A DNA stretch of 64,000 bases from Spirochaetota bacterium (GTDB lineage: Bacteria > Spirochaetota > UBA4802 > JAKQUI01). This document shows positions 45,096 to 54,100 of this stretch, piece by piece. The DNA is taken from NCBI GenBank assembly GCA_029562645.1, contig JAKQUI010000006.1, forward strand, positions 1 through 64,000, in the 5' to 3' direction. Position numbers and translations under genes: made by a program. Each line of letters begins with the position of its first letter. The first letter of the stretch is position 1. Under the pieces are notes generated by a model. The model had not been told where the DNA came from, searched no databases, and saw only the letters and a program-made list of their open reading frames with translations.

Positions 45096-48000
45096 CGTTT
45101 GCTGGTTCTCGCGGATCTGCCCGAGAAAGCCGGCCGGCGGTCCCCGTCGGCGCTGTCGCATAACGCGGCGAGTATGAGCGAGTGCGAGCAGTTGAGCTCG
45201 GCGACGTGGAAACATCCCATCATGTGCTGCTGGTTTAACAGGGCGCGCTCGGCGAACGGGAGCGCCTGCTCGCATCTCCCGTACAGATGCAGCGCCTGCG
45301 CCCGCAGCATGTAGTACTGGCACAACGATGTCCGGGCGTTCTCCGTCGTCATGTTTCGCGCGTGCTGGTCGTCGGTGATGTATTCCGTGTCGAAACAATC
45401 TGCCGATCCGGTCTCCCCGGTGAGGTTTGCGAGGAAGCCGATGTAGTTTAGCGCTGGCTCCAGGGTAACGTACTGTCGCTGGGCGTGCATCTGGGCGAGG
45501 CACGCGATGAAGTCGTCCCGCAGCGCGTCGAGGGATTCGCCCGCGTGGTAGCGGCTTGCCATGGTGTGGTGCTTGTTTATATTGGCAAAGTATAATTCGC
45601 CGGACTCTATGCCCGCCTGGTAGGCATTCGCGTTATAGGGTACGGTCTCCCTGAGATGCTTGTTCCATGGCAGAATGTGGATGGTGAACTGGTGTAACGC
45701 TGAACATCGGATCTGTAGTTCCGGGAACCGTTCGACAAGTCGGACGCCCAGAAGTCCGTACTCGAATCCATTGACGAAATCAAAGAAAACATTTGTGAGG
45801 ATGAGTCCATACCCGATAAAACCTGCGCACGAGTGCGCATTGTTGCCATGTTTTATGGAAAGTGAAATGATTTTCAACAGAATGAGACGGAAAAGAACGG
45901 GATCGCAATGAAACGCGCTATTGAGCATGATACTCATGATCTTGGTGCTGTTGCGATATGCCGGGTCGGACATCTCGGGATTGTCGAAGATCGAGGCGAT
46001 CGATCGGCCTTTCATGTATGCCTCGACGGCTGCCAGTTCTCCGGCGACGGCCGCTCGGAAGTTTTCATTCGGAAACTCGATTCCCAGGGAATGCAATGCA
46101 TTGATCCCATGTTGTATCGCCTCGGCGTGCCGCGCCGCCATGGCGAGCTGCTGGATGCGCAACATCTCCAGCTCCGTGCGGTCCAGCGGGTCCGACACTA
46201 AGTTGAGCGACGACTGCAGCACGGCGTCGAAGGCGTCGTGATCGCCGCACAGGTATTCCGTCTCGGCGCGATGTCGGCACAGGGCGAACGACAGGTCGTA
46301 ACGGGTCCGCCATGCCTCGCCGGCCCCCGGGAGGCCGATCGCGTCCATTCCGCACCTGAAGAACGAGCGCGCCGACTCGAATGCCCCTGACGACATCGCG
46401 CGCTCTCCCGCCCGCAGATTGATCTCGGCCAGACGGACGGCCTCGTCGGCGCCGACGGGCGTCCCGGCGCGGTTGAGATGGTCCGCGACAGCGAACAGAA
46501 GATCGCCCGGATCGTCGCCGAGTTCCGCGAGCAGGGCACGCCCGATCGCCAGGTGCAGCCGCGCCGCGTCATCCGCATCGACAAGGGCCGACGCCGCCTC
46601 GAGAATGCGGTCGTGGGCGATCCGCCAGGCGCCGCCATCCGTCTCCCTGATGTAGCCTTCCTGGGCCAGTTCGCCGAGATTGCGCGATAGCTCTTCCTCG
46701 CTAAAGCCGGTGGCTCGGGAAAGGAGTCGTGCGTGAAAATCGCCGCCGATCATCGCCGCCGCGGCAAGCAGCCGGCTGGTCGGCGCCGGGAGGCTCGTGA
46801 GCCGTTCGCCGAGATGCCCCGCCAGGGTGTCCGAAACGGGAAGGGAGCGAAGCGCCGTCTCGTCGAGGCGCCAGCCGCCGGTTCCGAAGGCAAGCAGTCC
46901 CCTGTCGACGAGATCGCGGATGAGAATCAGTGAGTGGAGCGGATTTCCGCGCGTCCGGGAAAAAAGGATGTCGGCGAGACGGTCGGTCGTTTCTTCTCCG
47001 CAGTCGATCACGTCGGCGGCAAGCGCCCGCAGGTGCTCACGGGCCAGCGGCTTCAGGTGGAGCCGGTGGATCGACACGCCGGCGGCCGCGATCTCGTCGA
47101 TCGTCCCCGAAAGGGGGTGCGCGGCGTCCACCTCGATGTCGCGATAGGCGCCGATGAGGTGGAGGTGCTTCATCGCGGGATCGGTCGCCAGCGAGAAGAT
47201 CATCGCCAGGTTGGCCGGGTCCGCCCACTGGAGGTCGTCCAGGAACAGGACCAGGGGCCGGCAATCGTCGGCGCAGGCCGCGACGAAGCGCAGCAAGTAG
47301 GTGTTGAGGCGGTTTGCGGTCTCAATGGGTCCCGTGATGGGCACTTCCGGCTGTTCGCCCAGAACGTGCCCGAGCTCCGGGATGAGGTCCAGGATGATGC
47401 GGGCGTTGGGCTGCAGGGCATCCAGGAGCCGATCGCGCCAGCGCCCGACGACATCGTCCGATTTGATGAGCGTGCGGGTGACCAGCGAGCTCAGGGCTTG
47501 GACGAGGGCCCCGTGGGGCGCCTGGCCGGGAGTCAGTTCGAACTTGCCCGAAACGAACATGCCGCCGGACTCGCCCGCGTCGCGCGCCAGCGAGGCGGTC
47601 AGGGCGGTCTTCCCGACGCCGGGTTGTCCCGTCACGAGCGTGATGCACGATGCGCCGTCGCGGGCCCGCGCGAGGCGTTCCATAAGTTCGCCCCGCTCCC
47701 GGTCGCGTCCATGTAGCCTCGAAGGCCGGCGGAGGATGCCCGCGCCGTCCGCTGCACCGGCCGAGAAATGCGAGATCGTACCGGTCGCGCGAAGCTCGCT
47801 CCGGCAGCGGGCCAGGTCGAGCCGCAGGCCCTCGGCGGTCCGATAGCGGTCGGGGGAATTTTTCGCCAGCAGCTTCATGAGGATCGCCGCCACGGACGAC
47901 GGGATCGATGCGTCGTGTTCGCGCGGATCGGTCGGGATCAGCGCGATGTGGCCGTAGATGACGTCCGCGGGACGGGGTGAGGCGAAGGGGCAGACGCCGG

Positions 48001-48658
48001 CCAGGAGTTCGTAGAGGACGACGCCGAGGGAATACAGGTCGCTCGTATAGTCGGGGACGCGGTTGATCCTGCCGGTGCTCTCCGGCGAGAAGTAGCGGGG
48101 ATCGAGGTCCGGGTGCGGCGCCCGGCGCTCGGATCCGACGTCGTCCGCGTTCCGCGAAAGGCCCAGATCGCCGATCAGGACCGCTATCGGGCCGTCGCCG
48201 TCGGCCGGGAGGGCGCTCCCGATCAGAATGCTGTCCGGGTTGATGCCGGTATGGATCATGCGGGCCTTGTGGATCCGAGCGAGCGTCGCGGCGGCTTGTT
48301 CCCCGATCGCAAGCGCGTTCGCCAGGCCGGTAACGCGTTCGCGCCCGGCAAGCCGGAGCGGGATGACGTCGACAGACGCGACAAGGAGCGCCCGACCGTT
48401 CTCGACGCTCTCGGTGGCGGCGAGAATCCCGTCCCCGGCGAGCGCCCGCGACGCATCGAGCTCCCGAGCATACCGTCCCTGCGCCCGCGTGTCGGCGTTT
48501 TCCCGCACGGGCATCTTGGCCAGGAACAAGGCGCCCGTCGGATCGCTCGCCGAGTGATAGCGGTCGAGTCCCGTCCTGAAGCGCTCCTCGCCAATCGTTA
48601 TGGCCGGGGTCTCGGGCGGGGCGCCCCGTTGTATCGCATGTACCGTTCCGGAATTCAT
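45092..48658 (-). CDS. Pseudokinase-AAA ATPase-TPR part of the frameshifted giant sensor
   Basis: This segment of 1188 residues is the N-terminal half. Residues about 15-285 form a protein-kinase-like fold with Lys in ALFLAKM and DLG in IGDLGLS. The catalytic loop reads IHTGINPDSIL, so the HRD Asp is replaced by Gly: probably a pseudokinase. Residues about 310-600 form a MalT-like AAA/ATPase with GQPGVGKTAL and VLFLDDLQWAD, and the rest is TPR-like. A 1-nt loss near 45120-45160 (GC palindrome GCCGGCCGGC at 45129-45138) shifts it out of frame with the GAF-LytS part. Confidence 0.8.
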   Translation of the reverse strand: MNSGTVHAIQRGAPPETPAITIGEERFRTGLDRYHSASDPTGALFLAKMPVRENADTRAQGRYARELDASRALAGDGILAATESVENGRALLVASVDVIPLRLAGRERVTGLANALAIGEQAAATLARIHKARMIHTGINPDSILIGSALPADGDGPIAVLIGDLGLSRNADDVGSERRAPHPDLDPRYFSPESTGRINRVPDYTSDLYSLGVVLYELLAGVCPFASPRPADVIYGHIALIPTDPREHDASIPSSVAAILMKLLAKNSPDRYRTAEGLRLDLARCRSELRATGTISHFSAGAADGAGILRRPSRLHGRDRERGELMERLARARDGASCITLVTGQPGVGKTALTASLARDAGESGGMFVSGKFELTPGQAPHGALVQALSSLVTRTLIKSDDVVGRWRDRLLDALQPNARIILDLIPELGHVLGEQPEVPITGPIETANRLNTYLLRFVAACADDCRPLVLFLDDLQWADPANLAMIFSLATDPAMKHLHLIGAYRDIEVDAAHPLSGTIDEIAAAGVSIHRLHLKPLAREHLRALAADVIDCGEETTDRLADILFSRTRGNPLHSLILIRDLVDRGLLAFGTGGWRLDETALRSLPVSDTLAGHLGERLTSLPAPTSRLLAAAAMIGGDFHARLLSRATGFSEEELSRNLGELAQEGYIRETDGGAWRIAHDRILEAASALVDADDAARLHLAIGRALLAELGDDPGDLLFAVADHLNRAGTPVGADEAVRLAEINLRAGERAMSSGAFESARSFFRCGMDAIGLPGAGEAWRTRYDLSFALCRHRAETEYLCGDHDAFDAVLQSSLNLVSDPLDRTELEMLRIQQLAMAARHAEAIQHGINALHSLGIEFPNENFRAAVAGELAAVEAYMKGRSIASIFDNPEMSDPAYRNSTKIMSIMLNSAFHCDPVLFRLILLKIISLSIKHGNNAHSCAGFIGYGLILTNVFFDFVNGFEYGLLGVRLVERFPELQIRCSALHQFTIHILPWNKHLRETVPYNANAYQAGIESGELYFANINKHHTMASRYHAGESLDALRDDFIACLAQMHAQRQYVTLEPALNYIGFLANLTGETGSADCFDTEYITDDQHARNMTTENARTSLCQYYMLRAQALHLYGRCEQALPFAERALLNQQHMMGCFHVAELNCSHSLILAALCDSADGDRRPAFSGRSARTSKR

Positions 48659-48737
48659 GACCTGGGTGTGGCTCCCGAATGGTCGATCGGCGTCAAACGC
48701 CGCTTCTCATGTGCATGGCATGGCGCGTTCAGCGCAA

Positions 48738-48813
48738 GCGTTTTTCCGCATGCCGGTTTCATTGCATCGTACGTAGCGTTCATTACATGCCGGATAGCGT
48801 TCATTACATGCCG
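48738..48813. repeat. Direct repeats between the divergent sensor and GAF genes
   Basis: Two 19-bp copies of TAGCGTTCATTACATGCCG (48774-48792, 48795-48813) repeat with a 21-bp period. A degenerate third copy lies at 48738-48756. They occupy the gap between divergent promoters and are candidate sites for the LytTR regulator, which binds paired direct repeats (inference). Confidence 0.55.
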
Positions 48814-48900
48814 CTTCCCCGACGGCGGGATCCTCTGTATCTTTCCGATGAAGCGCGGGGTCCGTCCCCGCGGGCGGATACGAGGGGGGCGTCGCGCGGC

Positions 48901-49389
48901 ATGGAACGCGTACCCGAAAACATACTGAACATCTGGCAGAATATCGTCACTATCGTCGCCGAAACATGCGGGGTCGACGTGTGCCTCATCACGAGGTTTG
49001 ATCCTCCGGAGGAGGAGTGCGTCAACGTGAGCGGTTCGGCCGCCGGGCGCTTCGCGCCGGGAGAGCGCTGGAGCATGAGCGGCAGCTTCGCGGGGACCGT
49101 GTTCGAATCGAAGTCGCGCCTCCTTGTGGGGGACGCCGCCCGCGACGGCAGATGGGAGCGCTGCAGCGGCGTGCGCGGCGGGATGGTTTCGTACCTGGGG
49201 TACCCGCTGTTTCACGGCGACGGGCGCGTCTTTGGCACCATCTGCGTGCTCGACAGCGCCGTGATCCGCTCCGGGAACCGCTTCGACGCCATCATGAAGG
49301 AGTGCAAGTCCATGATCGAGGAGCATTTGCGGATGATGGATTCGGGGGAGTACGCGGCGGTCCGGGGCGAGGTCGTACGGAACCGCTAG
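48901..49389 (+). CDS. GAF-domain protein
   Basis: This 162-residue stand-alone GAF domain has ETCGVDVCLITRFDPPEEEC, GRFAPGERWSMSGSFAG, VFGTICVLD and a C-terminal helix (KSMIEEHLRMM). GAF folds bind small molecules or proteins; partner unknown. ATG 48901 follows GAGGGGGGCG. It is divergent from the LytS sensor and lies 32 bp before the first island lipoprotein. A degraded copy of its C-terminal third is at 57652-57807. Confidence 0.8.
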   Translation: MERVPENILNIWQNIVTIVAETCGVDVCLITRFDPPEEECVNVSGSAAGRFAPGERWSMSGSFAGTVFESKSRLLVGDAARDGRWERCSGVRGGMVSYLGYPLFHGDGRVFGTICVLDSAVIRSGNRFDAIMKECKSMIEEHLRMMDSGEYAAVRGEVVRNR

Positions 49390-49421
49390 TCGTTATACAT
49401 TAAATACGAGGAGTAAGACCT

Positions 49422-50825
49422 ATGAAAAAGCTTTTAATTATTCTGATGCTCGCGGCCGTGTCCCTTGGGACGGGCTGTGTCTACTATGTACGGGGCGATC
49501 TTGACTACTATAACATGGCCATGGACAAGAACAAGGAGCCCAAGAAGATCGCGTACCGGGTGAATACCAACTTTTATTCGAAAATGTATTCGATGCAGCA
49601 GTTTTTTTTAGCCTCTATCCTTCAGGATGAATCGAAACCATATAACCAGTATGATCCCATGAATATGTATACCGGCCTCAAGGGCGATTTGCCGGATGTG
49701 CAGGTACTGTCAGGTAATCGCACCTGGGTCATGGGACAAAAGGAGAAAAACATCATCAACAAGGTGGTGGGAGATCTTTTTAGCAGTAATGTTCTCTATA
49801 CTGAAAAGACGCTCGGGAAAAAGCCGGAGAATCTTTTTTTTGATGTGTCCGTTATGTTCCACGAGGTGTCGGACAAGGGTGATCATCTTGCCGGGGCCAT
49901 GATCTCGGGATTGACGCTTTGGTTGTTCCCCAATCGTTTTTCTCGGCATAATATTTATTACGCTGTGGATGTGTACGACAAAAGCCAGGTTTCCAGTCCC
50001 GAGGGGGCGAGCATAGCGCTCGGAGACATTCGGACAATCAAGCCCATCGCCCGTTATGAGTACCAGCATGTTATCTGTGGTCGCATGGCGGGATTGATCC
50101 TAGGGGCTCTTTTTATTCCATGGATGGCGGCAGACAACAGCAGGGCGCTCAACAGGGCGGTCACCGACATGACCAAGGAATTCATGTCCGATCTCAAGGA
50201 CGGCCGCAAGAGCATCGTATCACACAATCATTGGCGCGGCGCGCGTGGGCTCACGCTAGCCCTTGAGCAGATTGGTGATGGTAAAGAAGAATACTATGCA
50301 GCGGCGATTGATACCGCTGCGGCGGGAATGATGGCCGCCTCGAGCGCCATGAACACCTATGCATCCATGCAGAAGGGTGCGCGCCCGGGGACGGGGATGC
50401 AGCCCGGCATGCAATATCTGGCGAATACCACCGCGGTGCTCCGCACAACGAAGGAGTTGAGTCTGGTTGCGAAGGCCGCGAAGGACATGCGAACCGAAAA
50501 GAAGAACCTCGCGAATAAGAAAGACAATATGGATGAACGACTCTTCGCCTCCGAGGGGAACGCCTTCCCGAACAAGGGCGGCGTAAAGCTGTGGTGGTAC
50601 ACCTATAAGATGAGCACGACCGGCGACCAACAGTACCTGGCGTATTTTACCGGTCCTGATGTGGTATCCAGCAACGCCAGCATGATGGTAAATTCGCCTA
50701 ACGCGTATACGCTCACCTCGAAGATCGAGACGCAAACCTTCGGCAGCCCGTCCGCGGCGGTGCAGTTCATCCGCAACAAGGCGAAGCAGATCGGGGACAA
50801 GCGGTATATGGATATAAAGCTGTAG
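49422..50825 (+). CDS. Island lipoprotein, paralog A
   Basis: This 467-residue lipoprotein has lipobox LGTGC (Cys19) and a conserved start (YVRGDL.Y). It belongs to an unrecognised family of three tandem genes. Shared landmarks are NKEPKKIAYRVNT, VVGDLFSSNVLYTEKTLGKKPENLFFDVSVMFHEV, AVDVYDKSQVSSPEG, VSHNHWRGARGLTL and C-terminal GSPSAAVQFIRNKAKQIGDKRYMDIKL-like sequence. A segment of about 75 residues after YRVNT differs in sequence and length between paralogs. RBS GAGGAG. Function unknown; it probably sits at the outer membrane. Confidence 0.85.
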   Translation: MKKLLIILMLAAVSLGTGCVYYVRGDLDYYNMAMDKNKEPKKIAYRVNTNFYSKMYSMQQFFLASILQDESKPYNQYDPMNMYTGLKGDLPDVQVLSGNRTWVMGQKEKNIINKVVGDLFSSNVLYTEKTLGKKPENLFFDVSVMFHEVSDKGDHLAGAMISGLTLWLFPNRFSRHNIYYAVDVYDKSQVSSPEGASIALGDIRTIKPIARYEYQHVICGRMAGLILGALFIPWMAADNSRALNRAVTDMTKEFMSDLKDGRKSIVSHNHWRGARGLTLALEQIGDGKEEYYAAAIDTAAAGMMAASSAMNTYASMQKGARPGTGMQPGMQYLANTTAVLRTTKELSLVAKAAKDMRTEKKNLANKKDNMDERLFASEGNAFPNKGGVKLWWYTYKMSTTGDQQYLAYFTGPDVVSSNASMMVNSPNAYTLTSKIETQTFGSPSAAVQFIRNKAKQIGDKRYMDIKL

Positions 50826-51065
50826 TAAAACCTCGGGTGTCGTCATTGCGCGCAACGTGGCGGCGCCCGATCGAGGTTTAATTGAGCGAGTCCGTTCGCG
50901 CCGTCAATGCGAGGAGCGATAGCGACGAAGCAATCTGGCAAAGCGGCACGAGATTACGTTCGTACTATTTTCAATTCAACTCGAAGAGCCGGCGTTGGAT
51001 TGTTTCGCTCGCAATGACAACGTGAATCGAATCTATGCAATACTATCACGTGGGGTAATGTGCAA
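50826..51065. repeat. Intergenic spacer repeat, copy 1 (REP-like)
   Basis: This 240-bp spacer is about 96 % identical to 52512-52751. It contains an 8-bp terminator-like stem AAACCTCG / CGAGGTTT (50828-50879) and a REP-like inverted repeat: GTCAATGCGAGGAGCGATAG...GAAGCAATC (50901-50935) against GATTGTTTCGCTCGCAATGAC (50998-51018). It then leads directly into the next paralog start. The motif resembles interspersed repeats known from many genomes as the CATTGCGAG family. Confidence 0.85.
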
Positions 51066-52511
51066 ATGAAAAAACTTATGGTCCTTTTAACGCTCGCGGC
51101 CGTGTCCCTCGGGACCGGTTGCATCCACTATGTCCGGGGCGATCTGGGCTACATCAACGAGAAGCTGGATGCGAACAAGGAGCCTAGGCAGATTGCGTAT
51201 AGAGTGAACACGAATTTCTATTCGAAGCTGCCTCCACTGGGAAACGGCGAGGCGTATTATTCTGGAATAGGAAGCACGCTAAATGATGTCTCGAAGCCAA
51301 TTGGGGATTACAATCCTCTAAATATTTTTTCGGGCCAGAAGGGAGGGTTGGCAAAAGTTGAGGTGACGCTGAAATGCGGTCACGGGGATTGCCCCGGTAA
51401 TCCTTGGAGGTTTAAGTATTATCAATGGGGGGCACAGGAAAAGAAGGAGATCAATAAAATCGTCGGTGACATTTTCAACGGAAACGTGCTGTATACAGAG
51501 AAAACATTGGGGAAAAAGCCCGAGAACCTCTTTTTCGACATATCAGTCATGTTCCACGAAGTGACCGATGCTGTTGAAGGGATGAAACAGGCAATGCTGG
51601 GCGGGTGTACGCTTACGTTGTGGCCGTTTCGTACTAATCGGTGGAATGTTTATTATTCCATCGACATTTACGATAAGAGCCAGGTTTCGACGCCGGAAGG
51701 AGCTGATGTCGCTCTGGGTGACAACCGCACCTTTAAGCCCATCGCCCGCTATGAATACCAGCATGTTGTTATGTCGCGCTATACGTTGCTGGCGTCGTTG
51801 GTTATTATCCCGCATCTTGTTGGCACAAGCGGCAGAGCCCTCAACCGTGCGATAACCGACATGACCAAGGAGTTCATGCTGGACCTCAAGGACGGCCGGA
51901 AAAGCATCGTCTCGCACAACCACTGGCGCGGAGCGCGCGGGCTCACGCTTTCCTTTGAGCAAGTGGGCGATGACAAGCGTGCAGAGGCGCGCGCCATGTC
52001 GCAAATGACGGCAGCGGGTTTGCAGGCCGCATCGGGTGCCCTGAATACGTACGCGTCCATGCAGCGGGGCTCTCAGCCGGGTATGTCGCCGGGTTCCCAG
52101 TACGTGGACGCCACGTCGGCGCTGATGCGAACCACGAAGGATCTCGGTTTGGTGGCGAAGGCGGCGACCGATTATCGCACGCAGAAGAAGATCCAGGCGA
52201 ATAAGAACGATAATATGGACGAGCGTCTGTTTGCCACCGACGGCGATCCCTTCAAGTATAAGGGCGGCGTACGATTGTGGTGGTACACGTACAAGACTAG
52301 CACCACAGGAGACCAGCAATTTCTCGCGTATTTTGCCGGAGTGGACGTGGCCGCTAGCAACCTCAATATGATGATGCGTAATCCATCGGCGTATGCAATC
52401 ACCTCGAAGATCGAGACGCAAACCTTCGGCAGCCCGTCCGCGGCGGTGCAATTCATTCGGAGCAAGGCGAAGCAGATCGGGGACAAGCGGTTTGTGGATA
52501 TAAAGCTGTAG
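51066..52511 (+). CDS. Island lipoprotein, paralog B
   Basis: This 481-residue paralog has lipobox LGTGC (Cys19). The first about 40 residues are identical to paralog C (MKKLMVLLTLAAVSLGTGC...), then they diverge. The variable core (about 75 residues: KLPPLGNGEAYYSGIG ... GHGDCPGNPWRFKYYQWG) is unique to this copy and adds two Cys. The tail is shared. ATG 51066 is preferred to GTG 51060. The gene and its flanks form a tandem unit of 1,686 bp with paralog C. Confidence 0.85.
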   Translation: MKKLMVLLTLAAVSLGTGCIHYVRGDLGYINEKLDANKEPRQIAYRVNTNFYSKLPPLGNGEAYYSGIGSTLNDVSKPIGDYNPLNIFSGQKGGLAKVEVTLKCGHGDCPGNPWRFKYYQWGAQEKKEINKIVGDIFNGNVLYTEKTLGKKPENLFFDISVMFHEVTDAVEGMKQAMLGGCTLTLWPFRTNRWNVYYSIDIYDKSQVSTPEGADVALGDNRTFKPIARYEYQHVVMSRYTLLASLVIIPHLVGTSGRALNRAITDMTKEFMLDLKDGRKSIVSHNHWRGARGLTLSFEQVGDDKRAEARAMSQMTAAGLQAASGALNTYASMQRGSQPGMSPGSQYVDATSALMRTTKDLGLVAKAATDYRTQKKIQANKNDNMDERLFATDGDPFKYKGGVRLWWYTYKTSTTGDQQFLAYFAGVDVAASNLNMMMRNPSAYAITSKIETQTFGSPSAAVQFIRSKAKQIGDKRFVDIKL

Positions 52512-52751
52512 TAAAACCTCGGGTGTCGTCATTGCGCGCAACGTGGCGGCGCCCGATCGAGGTTTAATTGAGCGAGTCCGTTCGCGCCGTCATTGCGAGG
52601 AGCGATAGCGACGAAGCAATCCGGCAAAGCGGCACGAGATTACGTTTGTAATATTTTCAATTCAACTCGAAGAGCCGGCGTTGGATTGTTTCGCTCGCAA
52701 TGAAAACGCTAATCGAGTCTATGTGATACTATCACGTGGGGTAATGTGCAA
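52512..52751. repeat. Intergenic spacer repeat, copy 2 (REP-like)
   Basis: This copy differs from copy 1 at about ten positions and has the same length. The terminator-like stem is at 52514-52565 and the REP-like arms at 52587-52621 and 52684-52704. Exact preservation of length between units indicates a recent tandem duplication or gene conversion. Confidence 0.85.
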
Positions 52752-54020
52752 ATGAAAAAACTTATGGTCCTTTTAACGCTCGCGGCCGTGTCCCTTGGTA
52801 CCGGCTGCATTCACTATGTCCGGGGCGATCTGGGCTACATCAACGAGAAGCTGGATGCGAACAAGGAGCCCAAGAAAATCGCGTATAGAGTCAATACAAG
52901 TTATTATGGGGCTGGTTTGACCTACGGTGATTACGAGAAGGAGGAAAAGGTCATCGGGAAAGTCGTCGGGGACCTGTTCAACAAGAACGTCTTATACACC
53001 GAACAAACCCTGAAGAAGAAGCCCGAAAACCTTTTCTTCGATGTATCTGTAATGTTCCATCAGGTGTCGGACGAGGGCGATCTCATGGGTGGCGCCGTCT
53101 TGGCGGGTTTGACTTTCATGCTCTATCCCAACTGGTGGAGCCGGTACAACATCTATTTCGCCGTCGACGTGTACGATAAAAACCAGGTGTCCACTCCCGA
53201 GGGGGCGGGCATCGCGCTTGGGGACAACCGGACATTCAGGCCCCTCGCCCGCTATGAATATCAGCAAGCCATAGTGTCTCGTTGGGGCGGTGTTATCCTG
53301 TGGGCGCTGGTTCTTCCATGCATCATCGCGAACAAGGACCGTGCGCTCACCAGGGTGATCACCGACATGACCAAGGAATTCATGTGCGACCTCAAGGACG
53401 GTCGCAAGAACATCGTCTCGCATAATCACTGGCGAGGATCAAGGGGGCTGACCTTGGCGCCAGAGCAGGTCGGTGATTATCGTAAAGGGGGTAAATACCG
53501 CGATATGTTGCAAGCCGCCGCAGGGGGCATGATGGCCGCCTCAAGCGCAATGAATACCTATGCCTCAATGCAGCAGGGTGCGAAGCCGGGAATGTCGCCT
53601 GCGGCTTCAATGATGAACACTACGCAAGCGGTACTGCGTATAACGAAGGATCTGAGCCTTGTCGCAAAATCAGCCAGCGACATTCGCACCCAGAAGAAGA
53701 TGCTCGCATACAAGAACGACAACCCCGACATGCGGTTCTTTGCGACCGACGGTGATCCCTTCAAGTACAAGGGCGGCGTAAAGCTATGGTGGGTCACCTA
53801 CAAAACGAGCAAGACCGGTGATCAGCAGTTCCTGGATTACTTCTCCGGTATTGACGATGCAAAATGGAGTCACAATTTCATGAGTCGTTATCCAGATAAA
53901 TACCAGATTACCTCCAATCTGGAATCGAAGACCTTCGGAAGCCCGTCCGCGGCGGTGCAATTTATCCGCAACAAGGCGAAGCAGATCGGGGACAAGCGGT
54001 ATATAGATATCAAGCTTTAA
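52752..54020 (+). CDS. Island lipoprotein, paralog C
   Basis: This 422-residue paralog, shortest of the three, has lipobox LGTGC. Its variable segment after YRVNT is only about 20 residues (SYYGAGLTYGDYEKEEKVIG), and the rest follows the family: VVGDLFNKNVLYTEQTLKKKPENLFFDVSVMF, AVDVYDKNQVSTPEGAG, VSHNHWRGSRGLTL, GSPSAAVQFIRNKAKQIGDKRYIDIKL-like end. A strong terminator follows, so it is the last gene of the tandem. Confidence 0.85.
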   Translation: MKKLMVLLTLAAVSLGTGCIHYVRGDLGYINEKLDANKEPKKIAYRVNTSYYGAGLTYGDYEKEEKVIGKVVGDLFNKNVLYTEQTLKKKPENLFFDVSVMFHQVSDEGDLMGGAVLAGLTFMLYPNWWSRYNIYFAVDVYDKNQVSTPEGAGIALGDNRTFRPLARYEYQQAIVSRWGGVILWALVLPCIIANKDRALTRVITDMTKEFMCDLKDGRKNIVSHNHWRGSRGLTLAPEQVGDYRKGGKYRDMLQAAAGGMMAASSAMNTYASMQQGAKPGMSPAASMMNTTQAVLRITKDLSLVAKSASDIRTQKKMLAYKNDNPDMRFFATDGDPFKYKGGVKLWWVTYKTSKTGDQQFLDYFSGIDDAKWSHNFMSRYPDKYQITSNLESKTFGSPSAAVQFIRNKAKQIGDKRYIDIKL

Positions 54021-54039
54021 TAGAAGTTAACAGAGCGTG

Positions 54040-54079
54040 CGTCCCGCGGGCGGATGATCCGTACGCGGGACGATTTTTT
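54040..54079 (+). terminator. Intrinsic terminator after the tandem lipoproteins
   Basis: The perfect 9-bp stem CGTCCCGCG / CGCGGGACG (54040-54048, 54064-54072), with a secondary stem in its loop, is followed by A and six T (54074-54079). Confidence 0.9.
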
Positions 54080-54100
54080 ATGCCAAAGGAGCGAACCCAA

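Noticed and set aside
45096-45503. N-terminal extension of the GAF-LytS frame beyond the frameshift point
   Set aside because: From 45503 to about 45145 this frame translates to Arg/His/Pro-rich nonsense; the real protein in this interval is in the 45092-48658 frame.
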